The notes beneath the pieces were generated by a model. The model saw only the letters and a program-made list of their open reading frames with translations, had not been told where the DNA came from and did not search any database. From an uncultured Lachnospiraceae bacterium (GTDB taxonomy: Bacteria > Bacillota > Clostridia > Lachnospirales > Lachnospiraceae): DNA of 57,574 nt. This document shows, piece after piece, positions 35,991 through 45,127 of this stretch. Each line of letters starts with the position of its first letter. The stretch's first letter is position 1. The stretch is taken from the NCBI GenBank assembly GCA_949743325.1, contig CATJTQ010000095.1, forward strand, positions 1 through 57,574, in the 5' to 3' direction. The position numbers and the translations under genes are program-made.

Positions 35991-38045
35991 ATGCGTAAAA
36001 ATACGATAGAGAAAAGAAAAAAAGGTATGATCAGCCTGTTCTTTACAATACTTATAACTGCAGTATTGTGTATGGCTTTTCCGTTGACGCTTACTTCATT
36101 GTCAACAGTTATCTCGGTTCGAAGTAAATTGCGGGAAACAACGAATGATGATCTTTCAATAATATCATCAGAAAAGATGAAAGAAGTTAATTGTATAATA
36201 CAAAATCAGAAAGCACTGACAAAGTCTATTGCTCAGTCCCCTTATATAGCCGAAATTGTTGCTAGTCAGAGCAGGAATAACATGCTTAATAAGGAAGAGA
36301 ATATAAAACTACAAGAATATGTGACGGAAATTTTTAATGGAGCAGAAGGTCTATATGAAAATTTATTTATTACATGTAATACAACAGGTATAGTAGACGG
36401 GTTATCTGGAAGCACACTCCATGATGTTACAGGTGAGCAGTGGTATGAAGAATGTGTGGAGAGCGGCGAATATATTGGTAACAATATATCTCCAATAACA
36501 GGAAGACCAGTATATGTTATATCATATGCAATATTGGACCCTGAAAGCGGAGCGGTAGTTGGAACAATCAATAATTCCATTGATTTAGCAGTTATGACGA
36601 ATACTATTTTAGATACATTAGATTCAAAAAATATACATACATTAATTGTTGATAATCAAGGAATCGTTATAGCAAGTCAGAATGAAGAAGATATTTTAAA
36701 GGTTAATTTTACAGAAGTGAATGAAGACACTAATAAAATGTTTTCACAAATTTTATCATCAGACAGTGGAAATGTAGATTTTGTTTTTAAAGATATTAAA
36801 AATGTTGGCTATTTCTGTAAGGGTGAAACAATGAACACTATTTGTTATATGCCTCAGTCGGATTATTTAAAAACAGTCAATTCATTAATCTTTAAAATAT
36901 TAATTGTAACAATTATTTGCTTTGCATTTGCCGCGGTTTTAATTATTCCGCTTACACTATATATTACAAAACCTATAAAAAGTATTGTAGAAGTATTGAA
37001 AAAAGTTGGGGATTCTGACTTTTCAGGTGAAATACCACATTCCTTGCTAATAAGAAGGGATGAGATAGGTGTACTAGCCGCTTCAGTTGATAGTATGCAG
37101 CACAATGTAAAACATGTATTAAAAGAAATAATTGATGAAACCGAAGAAATGAAATTAAATATAGAAAATTCAAGTGTGAAATTAAGTGATTTAGTTTATA
37201 AAATAGATGAAGTAAATATACTTACTGCTGACAGAGTTGCAGTTATGCAGGAGACGGCAACAAGTGCAGATGTAATTAATAAAAATGCTTCACACATTAA
37301 TGATGCAGTTTTTTCTATTAATAGTGAGATGGAAAATGGTAAACGTATTAGTTCAGATATAAGCAGAAGGGCAGAGATATTAAAGAAAAGTGCAATAAAA
37401 TCTGAGTCAGATGCATTTGAAATTACTAGGACTATAAATGATGGTATTCGTACTGCTATTGAAAAATCAAACGCAGTAAATCGTATAGAAGAGCTGTCAG
37501 GGGCTATATTAGAGATATCTTCACAGACAAATTTGCTTGCGCTTAACGCTTCAATTGAGGCCGCACGTGCAGGAGAGTTTGGCAGAGGATTTACTGTTGT
37601 GGCAGATGAGATAAGGCAGCTTGCAGAAAATTCAGAGAACACTGTTACGTCTATATTGAACGTGACAAGAGAGGTAATAGATGCAGTTCATAATCTTGCA
37701 GAAAATTCAGAGAAAAGTTTAAAATTTATTGAAGATACTTTAGTGAGTGATTATAAGTCTATGGTAGATGCAGGAGAGCAGTATTATAATGATGCCAATG
37801 AAATTGAGAAATTAGTTGACTCTATTAATGCAGCTGCAGAGGAATTACAAAATTCGATTAGTGTTATGACAGAGTCAGTCAGTGATATAAATGCTGTAAA
37901 TATAAGCGGAGTAAATGGAATTAACGATATTGCAGTAAACACTGATAGTATGTTAGCAGAAGCGGGAACTACAGCAGAGATAATGGATAAAGTGCAAAAT
38001 AGTACGAGACTGCTTAGAGATTTGACAAAGAAAATAAAAATATAA
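35991..38045 (+). CDS. Methyl-accepting chemotaxis protein
   Basis: A 684-residue receptor. Membrane helix 1 (about 13-35), an extracytoplasmic Cache-like sensor domain (about 40-295), membrane helix 2 (about 300-322), a HAMP domain, and a cytoplasmic signalling domain with the hairpin tip [20 protein letters not shown] near residue 510. Cache domains usually bind small organic ligands. The ATG at 35991 follows AAAGGGG; an in-frame ATG 36 bases upstream lies within a hairpin. It interrupts the spoVA region. Confidence 0.93.
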   Translation: MRKNTIEKRKKGMISLFFTILITAVLCMAFPLTLTSLSTVISVRSKLRETTNDDLSIISSEKMKEVNCIIQNQKALTKSIAQSPYIAEIVASQSRNNMLNKEENIKLQEYVTEIFNGAEGLYENLFITCNTTGIVDGLSGSTLHDVTGEQWYEECVESGEYIGNNISPITGRPVYVISYAILDPESGAVVGTINNSIDLAVMTNTILDTLDSKNIHTLIVDNQGIVIASQNEEDILKVNFTEVNEDTNKMFSQILSSDSGNVDFVFKDIKNVGYFCKGETMNTICYMPQSDYLKTVNSLIFKILIVTIICFAFAAVLIIPLTLYITKPIKSIVEVLKKVGDSDFSGEIPHSLLIRRDEIGVLAASVDSMQHNVKHVLKEIIDETEEMKLNIENSSVKLSDLVYKIDEVNILTADRVAVMQETATSADVINKNASHINDAVFSINSEMENGKRISSDISRRAEILKKSAIKSESDAFEITRTINDGIRTAIEKSNAVNRIEELSGAILEISSQTNLLALNASIEAARAGEFGRGFTVVADEIRQLAENSENTVTSILNVTREVIDAVHNLAENSEKSLKFIEDTLVSDYKSMVDAGEQYYNDANEIEKLVDSINAAAEELQNSISVMTESVSDINAVNISGVNGINDIAVNTDSMLAEAGTTAEIMDKVQNSTRLLRDLTKKIKI

Positions 38046-38116
38046 AGAGATAAGATAAATAAATATATGATATTTAGTATATAGAATATTAATAATAAAT
38101 TTATAACTAATATAAT

Positions 38117-38195
38117 GAGCTGTCGGAAAATTATGCTTAACATTATCTGCCAAATATATTGCAGATAGATTTGCATAATCCGACAGCTCTTTTTC
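38117..38195. terminator. Bidirectional terminator between mcp and pflA
   Basis: GAGCTGTCGGA at 38117-38127 pairs with TCCGACAGCTC at 38179-38189, continued inward by ATTATGC/GCATAAT. T runs follow on the plus strand, and A residues precede it to serve the minus strand. It serves the convergent mcp and pfl genes. Confidence 0.8.
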
Positions 38196-38217
38196 TATGT
38201 TATCATAAAATAATATA

Positions 38218-38970
38218 TTATTTCAGATAATCTGTATATTCATCTACATGCAGCATTTCTTTTGCATGAGCAACCAACTCATCTGATGGTGGATTGACAT
38301 CATTAAGCTGATAAGGAATTCCTAATATCTCCCATTTACCTATACCAAAGGTATGATATGGAAGAATATCGACTCTCTTGATATTTTTAAGTGTCTTTAG
38401 AAATGTGTCCAGTCTGCTTAAATGATCATCGCTTGAGTTGATTCCAGGAACAAGTACATGCCTGATCCAAACAGGTTTATCAATGTCGGATAAATATTTA
38501 GCAAGAGCTAAAATATGTTCATTTGGACAAGCTGTAAGTTTTTTATGAGCTTCTGAATCAATATGCTTAATGTCAAATAAAAGCAAATCAGTATATTTCA
38601 TCAGCTCTTCAAATTTGCCAAAAAAAGGCTGCTCAAAAGTAAAAGGATTACCAGATGTGTCAATACATGTGTTAATTCTCTTTTTCTTTGCAAGGCGAAA
38701 CAGTTCAAGTAGAAAGTCAATCTGTAACAATGGTTCTCCGCCGCTTACAGTAATACCGCCTTTTTCTTTCCAGTAACTCTTGTATTTAAGAGCTGTGGAA
38801 AGCATTTCTTCAGGCGTTGCTTTAAATGAGTCAGTGGAATTCATATTCCAAGTGTCAGGATTATGACAGAACTGGCATCTCATTTTGCAGCCCTGAAGAA
38901 AGATTATAAAGCGGATTCCGGGACCGTCTACAGAGCCAAACGACTCTGTAGAATGTATAATCCCTTCCAT
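38218..38970 (-). CDS. pflA: Pyruvate formate-lyase activating enzyme
   Basis: A 250-residue radical SAM enzyme that generates the glycyl radical on PflB. The iron-sulfur motif CKMRCQFCHNPDTW is near residue 30, and GGEPLLQ is the SAM-binding region. It follows pflB by 2 bases on the minus strand, so both are made together. The start fits the minus-strand operon order pflB-pflA. Confidence 0.96.
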   Translation of the reverse strand: MEGIIHSTESFGSVDGPGIRFIIFLQGCKMRCQFCHNPDTWNMNSTDSFKATPEEMLSTALKYKSYWKEKGGITVSGGEPLLQIDFLLELFRLAKKKRINTCIDTSGNPFTFEQPFFGKFEELMKYTDLLLFDIKHIDSEAHKKLTACPNEHILALAKYLSDIDKPVWIRHVLVPGINSSDDHLSRLDTFLKTLKNIKRVDILPYHTFGIGKWEILGIPYQLNDVNPPSDELVAHAKEMLHVDEYTDYLK

Positions 38971-38972
38971 AA

Positions 38973-41225
38973 TTACATTGATTTATGACATGAACGAGCG
39001 ATAACGTCTAACTGCTGTTCACGTGTCAAGTCGATAAATTTAACAGCATAACCAGATACACGAATTGTAAAGTTAGCATATTCCGGTTTTTCAGGATGTT
39101 CCATAGCATCTTTTAATTTTTCAATTCCAAACACATTAACATTTAAGTGATGTGCACCTTGGTCAAAGTAACCATCAAGTACATTGACAAGATTGTTAAC
39201 TCTTTCAGCATCATCATGTCCGAGAGTATCTGGGTGAATAGTCTGTGTATTTGATATACCGTCAAGAGCATATTCATATGGTAATTTTGTCAATGAGTTA
39301 AGTGAAGCTAACAGACCATTTTTTTCAGCACCATAACATGGGTTTGCACCAGGTGATAATGGTTCTCCGGCAGGTCTTCCATCAGGAAGAGCACCTGTAG
39401 CTTTACCATAAACTACGTTTGATGTGATTGTAAGGATAGATGTTGAAGGCTCTGAATTACGATATGTGTGATGTTTAGCGACTTTTTTCATAAATGTTTT
39501 AAGAAGCCATACAGCAATATCGTCAGCGCGGTCATCGTCATTACCGTAGCGAGGGAAGTCTCCTTCAATTTCATAATCAACTGCGAGACCATCTTCGTCG
39601 CGGATTGCTTTAACCTTTGCATATTTAATTGCACATAATGAATCAACAACATGTGAGAATCCAGCAATACCAGTAGCAAATGTTCTCTTTACATCTGTAT
39701 CGATAAGAGCGAGTTCTGCTGCTTCATAGTAGTATTTATCATGCATATAATGGATTAAGTTAAGTACATTTACATATAAACCTGATAACCAATCCATCAT
39801 AACATCATATTTTTCCATAACTTCATCAAAATCAAGGTATTCAGAAGTAATAGGAGCATATTTAGGAGCAATCTGCTCTTTTAATTTCTCATCAACACCA
39901 CCGTTGATAGCATAGAGGAGACATTTTGCAAGATTTGCTCTTGCTCCGAAGAACTGCATTTCCTTACCAGTCTGTGTAGCAGATACACAACAGCAGATAG
40001 CATAATCGTCACCCCATACTGGACGCATAACATCATCATTTTCATACTGGATTGAGCTAGTTTTGATAGAAATATGTGAAGCATATTTCTTAAACTTCTC
40101 AGGGAGTCTTGATGAATAAAGTACTGTCAAGTTAGGTTCAGGTGAAGGACCCATGTTCTCTAATGTGTGTAAGAAACGGAAGCAGTTCTTTGTAACAAGA
40201 GAACGTCCATCCATACCAAGACCTGCAACTTCAAGTGTAGCCCATACAGGATCACCAGAAAACAGTTCATTGTAAGAAGGAATACGAGCAAATTTAACCA
40301 TACGGAATTTCATAACTAAGTGGTCAATTAATTCTTGTGCTTCCTTCTCTGTAATTGCACCGTTTTCTAAATCTCTCTGAATGTAGATGTCAAGGAATGT
40401 AGAAATACGTCCAACACTCATTGCAGCACCGTTTTGAGTCTTAATTGCTGCAAGATAACCGAAATATAACCACTGTACAGCTTCTTTAGCATTTTTAGCA
40501 GGTTTTGAAATATCAAATCCATAGCTCTCAGCTAATACTTTCATTTCTTTTAAGCAGTTAATCTGCATTGTAATTTCTTCTCTAAGACGAATGATATCGT
40601 CTGTCATAACACCGCATCCGCAGTTGTCAAAATCAAGCTGTTTCTGCTCAATTAGAAAATCAATTCCATAAAGAGCAACACGACGATAATCGCCTACAAT
40701 ACGTCCGCGTCCATAAGTATCAGGAAGACCTGTTACTACGTGTGCGTGGCGGGCTTTTTTCATATCTGGTGTGTAGGCATCAAAAACTGCCTGATTATGT
40801 GTCTTATGATATTTTGTAAAAATTTCATGTAATTTAGGGTTTGGTGTATAGCCATAAGTTGTACATGACTGTTCAGCCATTTTAATACCACCATAAGGCA
40901 TAAATGCACGTTTCAGCGGTTTGTCTGTCTGAAGACCTACAATCTGTTCAAGATCTTTGTCTGCTTCACTTATATATCCCGGTTTATGAGATGTAATAGA
41001 GGAAACTATTTCAGTATCCATATCAAGGACACCGCCCTTAGCTCTCTCTTCTTTCTGCAATCCCTGTAAAACACCCCAAAGTTTGTTAGTGGCATCAGTT
41101 GGTCCCTCTAAAAAAGACTCATCGCCGTCATAAGGTGTGTAATTATTCTGGATAAAGTCTCTAACATCTACTTCATCTTTCCATTTTCTTCCTTCAAAGC
41201 CATTCCATTCATCTCTCTGAATCAT
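38973..41225 (-). CDS. pflB: Formate C-acetyltransferase (pyruvate formate-lyase)
   Basis: A 750-residue glycyl-radical enzyme that converts pyruvate and CoA to acetyl-CoA and formate. The catalytic cysteine pair lies in [14 protein letters not shown], and the C-terminal glycyl radical motif is [14 protein letters not shown]. The ATG at 41225 follows AGGAGG; a start 33 bases upstream is less likely. It provides fermentative ATP and formate in anaerobes. A promoter and direct repeats lie upstream. Confidence 0.97.
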   Translation of the reverse strand: MIQRDEWNGFEGRKWKDEVDVRDFIQNNYTPYDGDESFLEGPTDATNKLWGVLQGLQKEERAKGGVLDMDTEIVSSITSHKPGYISEADKDLEQIVGLQTDKPLKRAFMPYGGIKMAEQSCTTYGYTPNPKLHEIFTKYHKTHNQAVFDAYTPDMKKARHAHVVTGLPDTYGRGRIVGDYRRVALYGIDFLIEQKQLDFDNCGCGVMTDDIIRLREEITMQINCLKEMKVLAESYGFDISKPAKNAKEAVQWLYFGYLAAIKTQNGAAMSVGRISTFLDIYIQRDLENGAITEKEAQELIDHLVMKFRMVKFARIPSYNELFSGDPVWATLEVAGLGMDGRSLVTKNCFRFLHTLENMGPSPEPNLTVLYSSRLPEKFKKYASHISIKTSSIQYENDDVMRPVWGDDYAICCCVSATQTGKEMQFFGARANLAKCLLYAINGGVDEKLKEQIAPKYAPITSEYLDFDEVMEKYDVMMDWLSGLYVNVLNLIHYMHDKYYYEAAELALIDTDVKRTFATGIAGFSHVVDSLCAIKYAKVKAIRDEDGLAVDYEIEGDFPRYGNDDDRADDIAVWLLKTFMKKVAKHHTYRNSEPSTSILTITSNVVYGKATGALPDGRPAGEPLSPGANPCYGAEKNGLLASLNSLTKLPYEYALDGISNTQTIHPDTLGHDDAERVNNLVNVLDGYFDQGAHHLNVNVFGIEKLKDAMEHPEKPEYANFTIRVSGYAVKFIDLTREQQLDVIARSCHKSM

Positions 41226-41250
41226 TGGTTTGCATCCTCCTGTTCTTTTT

Positions 41251-41273
41251 GACGGCAAATCTATATAGCCGTC
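41251..41273 (-). other. Hairpin in the pflB leader
   Basis: GACGGC at 41251-41256 and GCCGTC at 41268-41273 form a perfect 6-base-pair stem in the 5' untranslated region, about 25 bases from the pflB start. It may stabilise the message or affect ribosome access. Confidence 0.5.
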
Positions 41274-41303
41274 ACTTTTATTCTTAAATTTCCTTACATC
41301 TAT

Positions 41304-41331
41304 ATTCTACCACTCTTTTTCTAAAGGTCAA
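41304..41331 (-). promoter_or_regulatory. pflB-pflA promoter
   Basis: Read on the minus strand, TTGACC at 41331-41326 and TAGAAT at 41309-41304 with a 16-base spacer. It lies about 80 bases before the pflB start and above the leader hairpin. Confidence 0.65.
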
Positions 41332-41389
41332 TGGAAAAAACACAAATATTATGTAAAATATATAATTAGTTTATAGAAATTTAATAAAG

Positions 41390-41411
41390 TTATAAACTGA
41401 TTATAAACTGA
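41390..41411 (-). repeat. Tandem 11-base repeats upstream of the pfl promoter
   Basis: TTATAAACTGA occurs twice head to tail at 41390-41400 and 41401-41411, about 60-80 bases upstream of the -35. A third partial copy (TTTATAGA) lies near 41370. Spaced one helical turn apart, they are plausible activator sites. Confidence 0.6.
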
Positions 41412-41633
41412 ATTTATAAAATGTTTATAATTGTATTAGACTCATTAAAATAGTCAATAAATTTGCTGTATAAGTTGAAAAAAATTCATTCTGATTAGTT
41501 TATTCATGGGTGTAAAGAGGAAAATAGCTATGTATGCATTGATATTTAATGAATATGGTAAGTGTTAAACGTTTAATATTCTGCTTTCGGGTGTTTGATT
41601 CTTTATTAGTAATTAATATTAATAAGGAAACAG

Positions 41634-41662
41634 TTGAGAAAAATAGGGATTTATTCTATAAT
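41634..41662 (+). promoter_or_regulatory. greA promoter
   Basis: TTGAGA at 41634-41639, a 17-base spacer and TATAAT at 41657-41662, about 50 bases before the greA start. Farther upstream TTAAACGTTTAA at 41565-41576 is a 12-base perfect palindrome. Confidence 0.7.
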
Positions 41663-41713
41663 ATAGTGAATTGGTGGAAAAAGCAAATTTAAATAAGGTT
41701 GGAGGATATCTTT

Positions 41714-42217
41714 ATGGGTGAGAAACTGACAAAAAGCGATGTTGAGAAAATTGAAGCAGAGATAGAACACAGAAAATTAGTAGTGAGGCATGAAGCAATA
41801 GAAGATGTGAAAGAAGCAAGGTCTCATGGAGATTTAAGTGAAAATTTTGAGTATCATGCAGCAAAGAAATTTAAAAATCAGAATGAAAGCCGCATACGTT
41901 ATTTAGAGAAAATACTAAAAAATGCTGAGATCATAGAGGATGCTTCTTCAGATGATGAAGTCGGACTTAATAATACAGTTACTATTTATATAGAAGAAGA
42001 TGATTCAACAGAAGTGTTTAAGTTGGTGACAAGTATAAGAGGTAATTCCCTTAGAGGGTATATAAGTACAGAATCTCCTCTTGGCGTTGCTATTCTTGGA
42101 AAAAAAGTTGGTGAAAAAGCTTTAGTCAGAGTAAATGACAATTATAGTTATGAGGTGGAGATTAAAGCTATTGATAAAAGTACAACTGAGGAAGAGGATA
42201 CAATTCGTCAATATTAA
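41714..42217 (+). CDS. GreA/GreB-family transcription elongation factor
   Basis: A 167-residue factor that rescues backtracked RNA polymerase. The N-terminal coiled coil carries the acidic tip GDLSENFEYHAAK, and the C-terminal FKBP-like domain ends with ESPLGVAILGKKVGEKALV. The ATG at 41714 follows TTGGAGG. It lies between the pfl locus and spoVAD; the main greA of the genome could be elsewhere, so no symbol is given. Confidence 0.9.
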   Translation: MGEKLTKSDVEKIEAEIEHRKLVVRHEAIEDVKEARSHGDLSENFEYHAAKKFKNQNESRIRYLEKILKNAEIIEDASSDDEVGLNNTVTIYIEEDDSTEVFKLVTSIRGNSLRGYISTESPLGVAILGKKVGEKALVRVNDNYSYEVEIKAIDKSTTEEEDTIRQY

Positions 42218-42290
42218 TAATATAAATGAATAATTATCTTAATTGTATTAAAGAAAGAAGAGCTTATATATACTATATATAGGGGAGAAG

Positions 42291-42322
42291 AGCCGGAGTG
42301 TGAACTCCGGCTGTTTGTTTTA
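42291..42322 (+). terminator. Terminator after the greA-like gene
   Basis: AGCCGGAGT at 42291-42299 pairs with ACTCCGGCT at 42304-42312 around a tight loop, followed by a T-rich run. Confidence 0.85.
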
Positions 42323-42556
42323 GGAAAAATCCTAAAGGTTGCACTTTTCAGTAAAACCGTATGAAAAAAAGAAAAAAGTAGTATGAAATAAAGCAAAAAC
42401 GAAAAAACTTAGATTGCGCTTTTCTTTATGACTATTACATATTAACTTTAAAATATGGAAAAAAAGTGGAATAAATGTGAAAAAAATATGTTCAAATAAA
42501 TTAATGTTACATAATTATTTAAATAATGAAGACAATAATTAAAAACTAACAATAAA
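42323..42556. other. Non-coding interval before spoVAD
   Basis: About 230 AT-rich bases with no convincing frame. They are bounded by the greA terminator on the left and another terminator-like hairpin on the right, so any transcript starting here would be short. A small RNA is possible but not shown. Confidence 0.4.
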
Positions 42557-42585
42557 ATACAACACATTTTGTTGTATGTTTTTTA
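42557..42585 (+). terminator. Terminator-like hairpin upstream of spoVAD
   Basis: ATACAAC at 42557-42563 pairs with GTTGTAT at 42571-42577, followed by G and six T residues. It lies about 70 bases before spoVAD. A sporulation-type promoter (TGTATAA near 42607, CACTTTA near 42630) may lie after it. Confidence 0.6.
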
Positions 42586-42653
42586 TATCAGTTGCATAAA
42601 TGAGTTGTATAAGAAAATAAAATATACACTTTATATAGGAAGGAAATAAATAT

Positions 42654-43760
42654 ATGTCTGCACAGGTAGGAAAACAAAGTTTACAATTTGAAGAGGCGCC
42701 TTATCTTATTGAGACTCACTCAATCGTCGGTAAGAAAGAGGGCGAGGGTCCTATGAAAAACTATTTTGATGAAATAGAGGAGGACCCGTATTTCGGACAA
42801 GATACTTGGGAGGAAGCAGAGAGCCAGTTTCAGAAAAAAGCTGTTCAATCTGTATTAGAGAAATCGAAATTATCTTCATCAGATATAAGATACATTTTTG
42901 CTGGTGATTTGCTCGGACAGACAATAGCAAGTTCATTTGGTTTAAGTTCGTTTAACATTCCGCTTATTGGTTTGTATGGAGCATGTTCAACTTCAGGCGA
43001 AAGTATAATGGTTGCCTCTATGACTGTAGCTGCAGGTTATGCAGATACAAGTATAGCGGTAACTTCAAGTCATTTTGGGGGAGCTGAAAAACAGTTTCGT
43101 TTTCCTCTAGAGTATGGAAATCAAAGACCGCTTTCTTCAACATGGACGGTTACAGGAAGCGGAGCTTTCCTTATTGGAAAGAAGCGCAGCAAAATACGCA
43201 TCACAGGTGTTACTACTGGTAAAATTGTTGATTACGGAATAAAAGATTCAATGAATATGGGCGCTTGTATGGCCCCAGCCGCAGCTGATACGATATATAA
43301 TAATTTCGTTGATTTTGGTCGCAGCCCTGATGACTATGATAAAATAATTACCGGAGATTTAGGGGCAGTAGGAGCAAAAATATTGTATGATTTGCTTAAG
43401 AAAAAAGGTGTTGATATTAAGAGCAAACATATGGACTGCGGAATAGAGATGTTCGGTGTAAATGAGAAGATTTTAGAGGACGGACAAGTTGTCAAGCCGG
43501 GAGAGGCTACATGTGCGATTCAGAAATTTAATGTAGAAGAAATAGATACTTCTTTTGGTGATGGGGATGTACACTGTGGAGGAAGCGGATGCGGATGCGC
43601 AGCTACAATTCTGTCAGGTTATATTATTCCAAAACTAAAGACTGGAGACTGGAAGAGAGTATTATTTGTTCCTACAGGAGCTCTTTTAAGTACGACAAGT
43701 TATAATGAAGGTCTAAGCGTTCCAGGTATAGCACATGGAGTAGTTTTAGAACACATCTGA
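42654..43760 (+). CDS. spoVAD: Stage V sporulation protein AD
   Basis: A 368-residue thiolase-fold protein that binds dipicolinic acid and helps load it into the spore. The N-terminal region SLQFEEAPYLIETHSIVG, the conserved GLYGACSTSGESIM and the C-terminal GGSGCGCAATILSGYI identify SpoVAD. It is paired with spoVAE 37 bases downstream but is separated from spoVAC by 6.9 kb of unrelated genes. The start follows AAGGAA. Confidence 0.95.
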   Translation: MSAQVGKQSLQFEEAPYLIETHSIVGKKEGEGPMKNYFDEIEEDPYFGQDTWEEAESQFQKKAVQSVLEKSKLSSSDIRYIFAGDLLGQTIASSFGLSSFNIPLIGLYGACSTSGESIMVASMTVAAGYADTSIAVTSSHFGGAEKQFRFPLEYGNQRPLSSTWTVTGSGAFLIGKKRSKIRITGVTTGKIVDYGIKDSMNMGACMAPAAADTIYNNFVDFGRSPDDYDKIITGDLGAVGAKILYDLLKKKGVDIKSKHMDCGIEMFGVNEKILEDGQVVKPGEATCAIQKFNVEEIDTSFGDGDVHCGGSGCGCAATILSGYIIPKLKTGDWKRVLFVPTGALLSTTSYNEGLSVPGIAHGVVLEHI

Positions 43761-43797
43761 TTTTCTTAAAAAAATTGATTGGGAAGAAGGAGAAGTA

Positions 43798-44154
43798 ATG
43801 GAATTTGTTAAAGCATTTTTAATCGGAGGTGCAATATGTGCGCTTGTTCAAATATTGATGGACAGAACTAAATTAATGCCGGGAAGGATAATGGTTCTTC
43901 TTGTGTGTTCAGGGTGCGTGCTTGGTGCAATAGGAATATATAAGCCGTTTATGGAGTTTGCGGGTGCAGGTGCAAGCGTGCCGCTCTTTGGTTTTGGAAA
44001 TGTACTCTGGAAAGGAGTAAAAGAAGCTATTGATGAAAATGGATTTATAGGTATATTTATGGGAGGTTTTAAAGCAAGTGCGGTAGGAATAAGCGCAGCT
44101 CTTGTTTTTGGTTATATTGCCTCACTTGTATTTAATCCAAAGATGAAGAAATAG
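43798..44154 (+). CDS. spoVAE: Stage V sporulation protein AE
   Basis: A 118-residue membrane protein with about three helices. FVKAFLIGGAICALVQI at the N terminus and KPFMEFAGAGASVPLFGFGN match SpoVAE and SpoVAC, which are related. It forms part of the dipicolinic acid channel. Its site AAGGAGAAGT precedes the ATG. Confidence 0.94.
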   Translation: MEFVKAFLIGGAICALVQILMDRTKLMPGRIMVLLVCSGCVLGAIGIYKPFMEFAGAGASVPLFGFGNVLWKGVKEAIDENGFIGIFMGGFKASAVGISAALVFGYIASLVFNPKMKK

Positions 44155-44184
44155 TTAACAAAATTAATAAGTATGTTTATATGG

Positions 44185-44277
44185 GATTATCAGATAATAG
44201 TATTTGTAAATAATATATTGTTTTGGAATATATATGACCGCAATATAATAATGAAATGCTGTTATTATCTGATAATC
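44185..44277. repeat. Nested inverted repeat downstream of spoVAE
   Basis: GATTATCAGATAATA at 44185-44199 and TATTATCTGATAATC at 44263-44277 are perfect 15-base inverted arms. The 63-base loop contains a second inverted pair (AATATATTG and CAATATAAT). It may be the spoVA terminator, though only a weak T-rich stretch follows. The rest of the gap to 44443 has the hairpin described next. Confidence 0.7.
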
Positions 44278-44381
44278 TCATTATTTTTGTAAATTTAATA
44301 ATGCAATTAAATCAATTTAGTAAAAGCATAAGAGCCTATTTGTATAAATTAATGACAATATAAAGATTGATTTGCATTTGA

Positions 44382-44426
44382 TGACAGATGCCGCAAGAAG
44401 CATAGATGCAGCTTCTTGGGCTGTCA
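44382..44426. other. Hairpin at the 3' end of thyX
   Basis: GACAG..CC.CAAGAAGC pairs with GCTTCTTGGGCTGTC across a small loop (44382-44426). It lies about 20 bases beyond the thyX stop on the minus strand. There is no T run on either strand, so it is a poor terminator by itself. Confidence 0.55.
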
Positions 44427-44443
44427 AACTTAAATACTTACAT

Positions 44444-45094
44444 CTATGCAAGTTTATCTAAGTCTTCAAAAAATATCGGGTATTTTTCTATAAAACAGAC
44501 AAGCATCATTCTTGCCAGTTCTCTCATTTGAGGATGTGCGAAAGCGTCAGCTCTGAGTTTGAAAAAATGTCTCCATTCACGTATGTTCATAGTAATAATT
44601 AGCTCAGTTTTTAATGAATTAGGAAGGATGCTTCTCGCTTCCTGCGGCTTAGCGCCCAGATTTAACATATCAAAATAATGTCTCTCTGCATCTTCCATTG
44701 CCTGCTTCCATATCTCATACTTTTTTTTGTCGGTCTCATCATTTAAATTATATTCAAATCCTGTTGCAATATCTATACAGCGGATTTGATTGTCAAATTT
44801 ATCTTTAGAATAGTTGCAGTATCGGGTGCTTTCTTGGCTGTAACTTGCCACTCTGTGGCGTACTATCTCATGAGTTACGCCTCGGTCACATATAACACGT
44901 GCTGTTATTGATGCGTGTTCAATAACTGATTCATGTCCTCTTTTTAGAATGTTCTTTATAAAAGCGGCGGCAGTGCCTTCACTTATATTGCTTTCGCTCT
45001 TATAGCATACCCGTCCTGCCATCTCGACTCTGGCTATCATATCTTCATAAGTATCGGTGCTTAAAATCTCAAATGAAGGTTTTTCGATTATCAT
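44444..45094 (-). CDS. thyX: FAD-dependent thymidylate synthase
   Basis: A 216-residue flavoenzyme that methylates dUMP using methylene-tetrahydrofolate. The signature RHRVASYSQESTRY matches the RHRxxS motif, and EWRHFFKLR and CDRGVTHEIVRHR are conserved. The ATG at 45094 is chosen because AAGGAG precedes it at good spacing; an upstream GTG overlaps that site. It follows typA by 33 bases on the minus strand. Confidence 0.96.
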   Translation of the reverse strand: MIIEKPSFEILSTDTYEDMIARVEMAGRVCYKSESNISEGTAAAFIKNILKRGHESVIEHASITARVICDRGVTHEIVRHRVASYSQESTRYCNYSKDKFDNQIRCIDIATGFEYNLNDETDKKKYEIWKQAMEDAERHYFDMLNLGAKPQEARSILPNSLKTELIITMNIREWRHFFKLRADAFAHPQMRELARMMLVCFIEKYPIFFEDLDKLA

Positions 45095-45127
45095 TTTTCT
45101 CACTCCTTAAAAAAGGTAAATGTATTA

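Noticed and set aside
37196-37642. A 148-codon minus-strand frame inside the chemoreceptor.
   Set aside because: It mirrors the alpha-helical signalling domain on the opposite strand and has no ribosome site.
41565-41576. TTAAACGTTTAA as a CcpA catabolite-response element.
   Set aside because: It does not match the cre consensus beyond the central CG; it remains only a palindrome.
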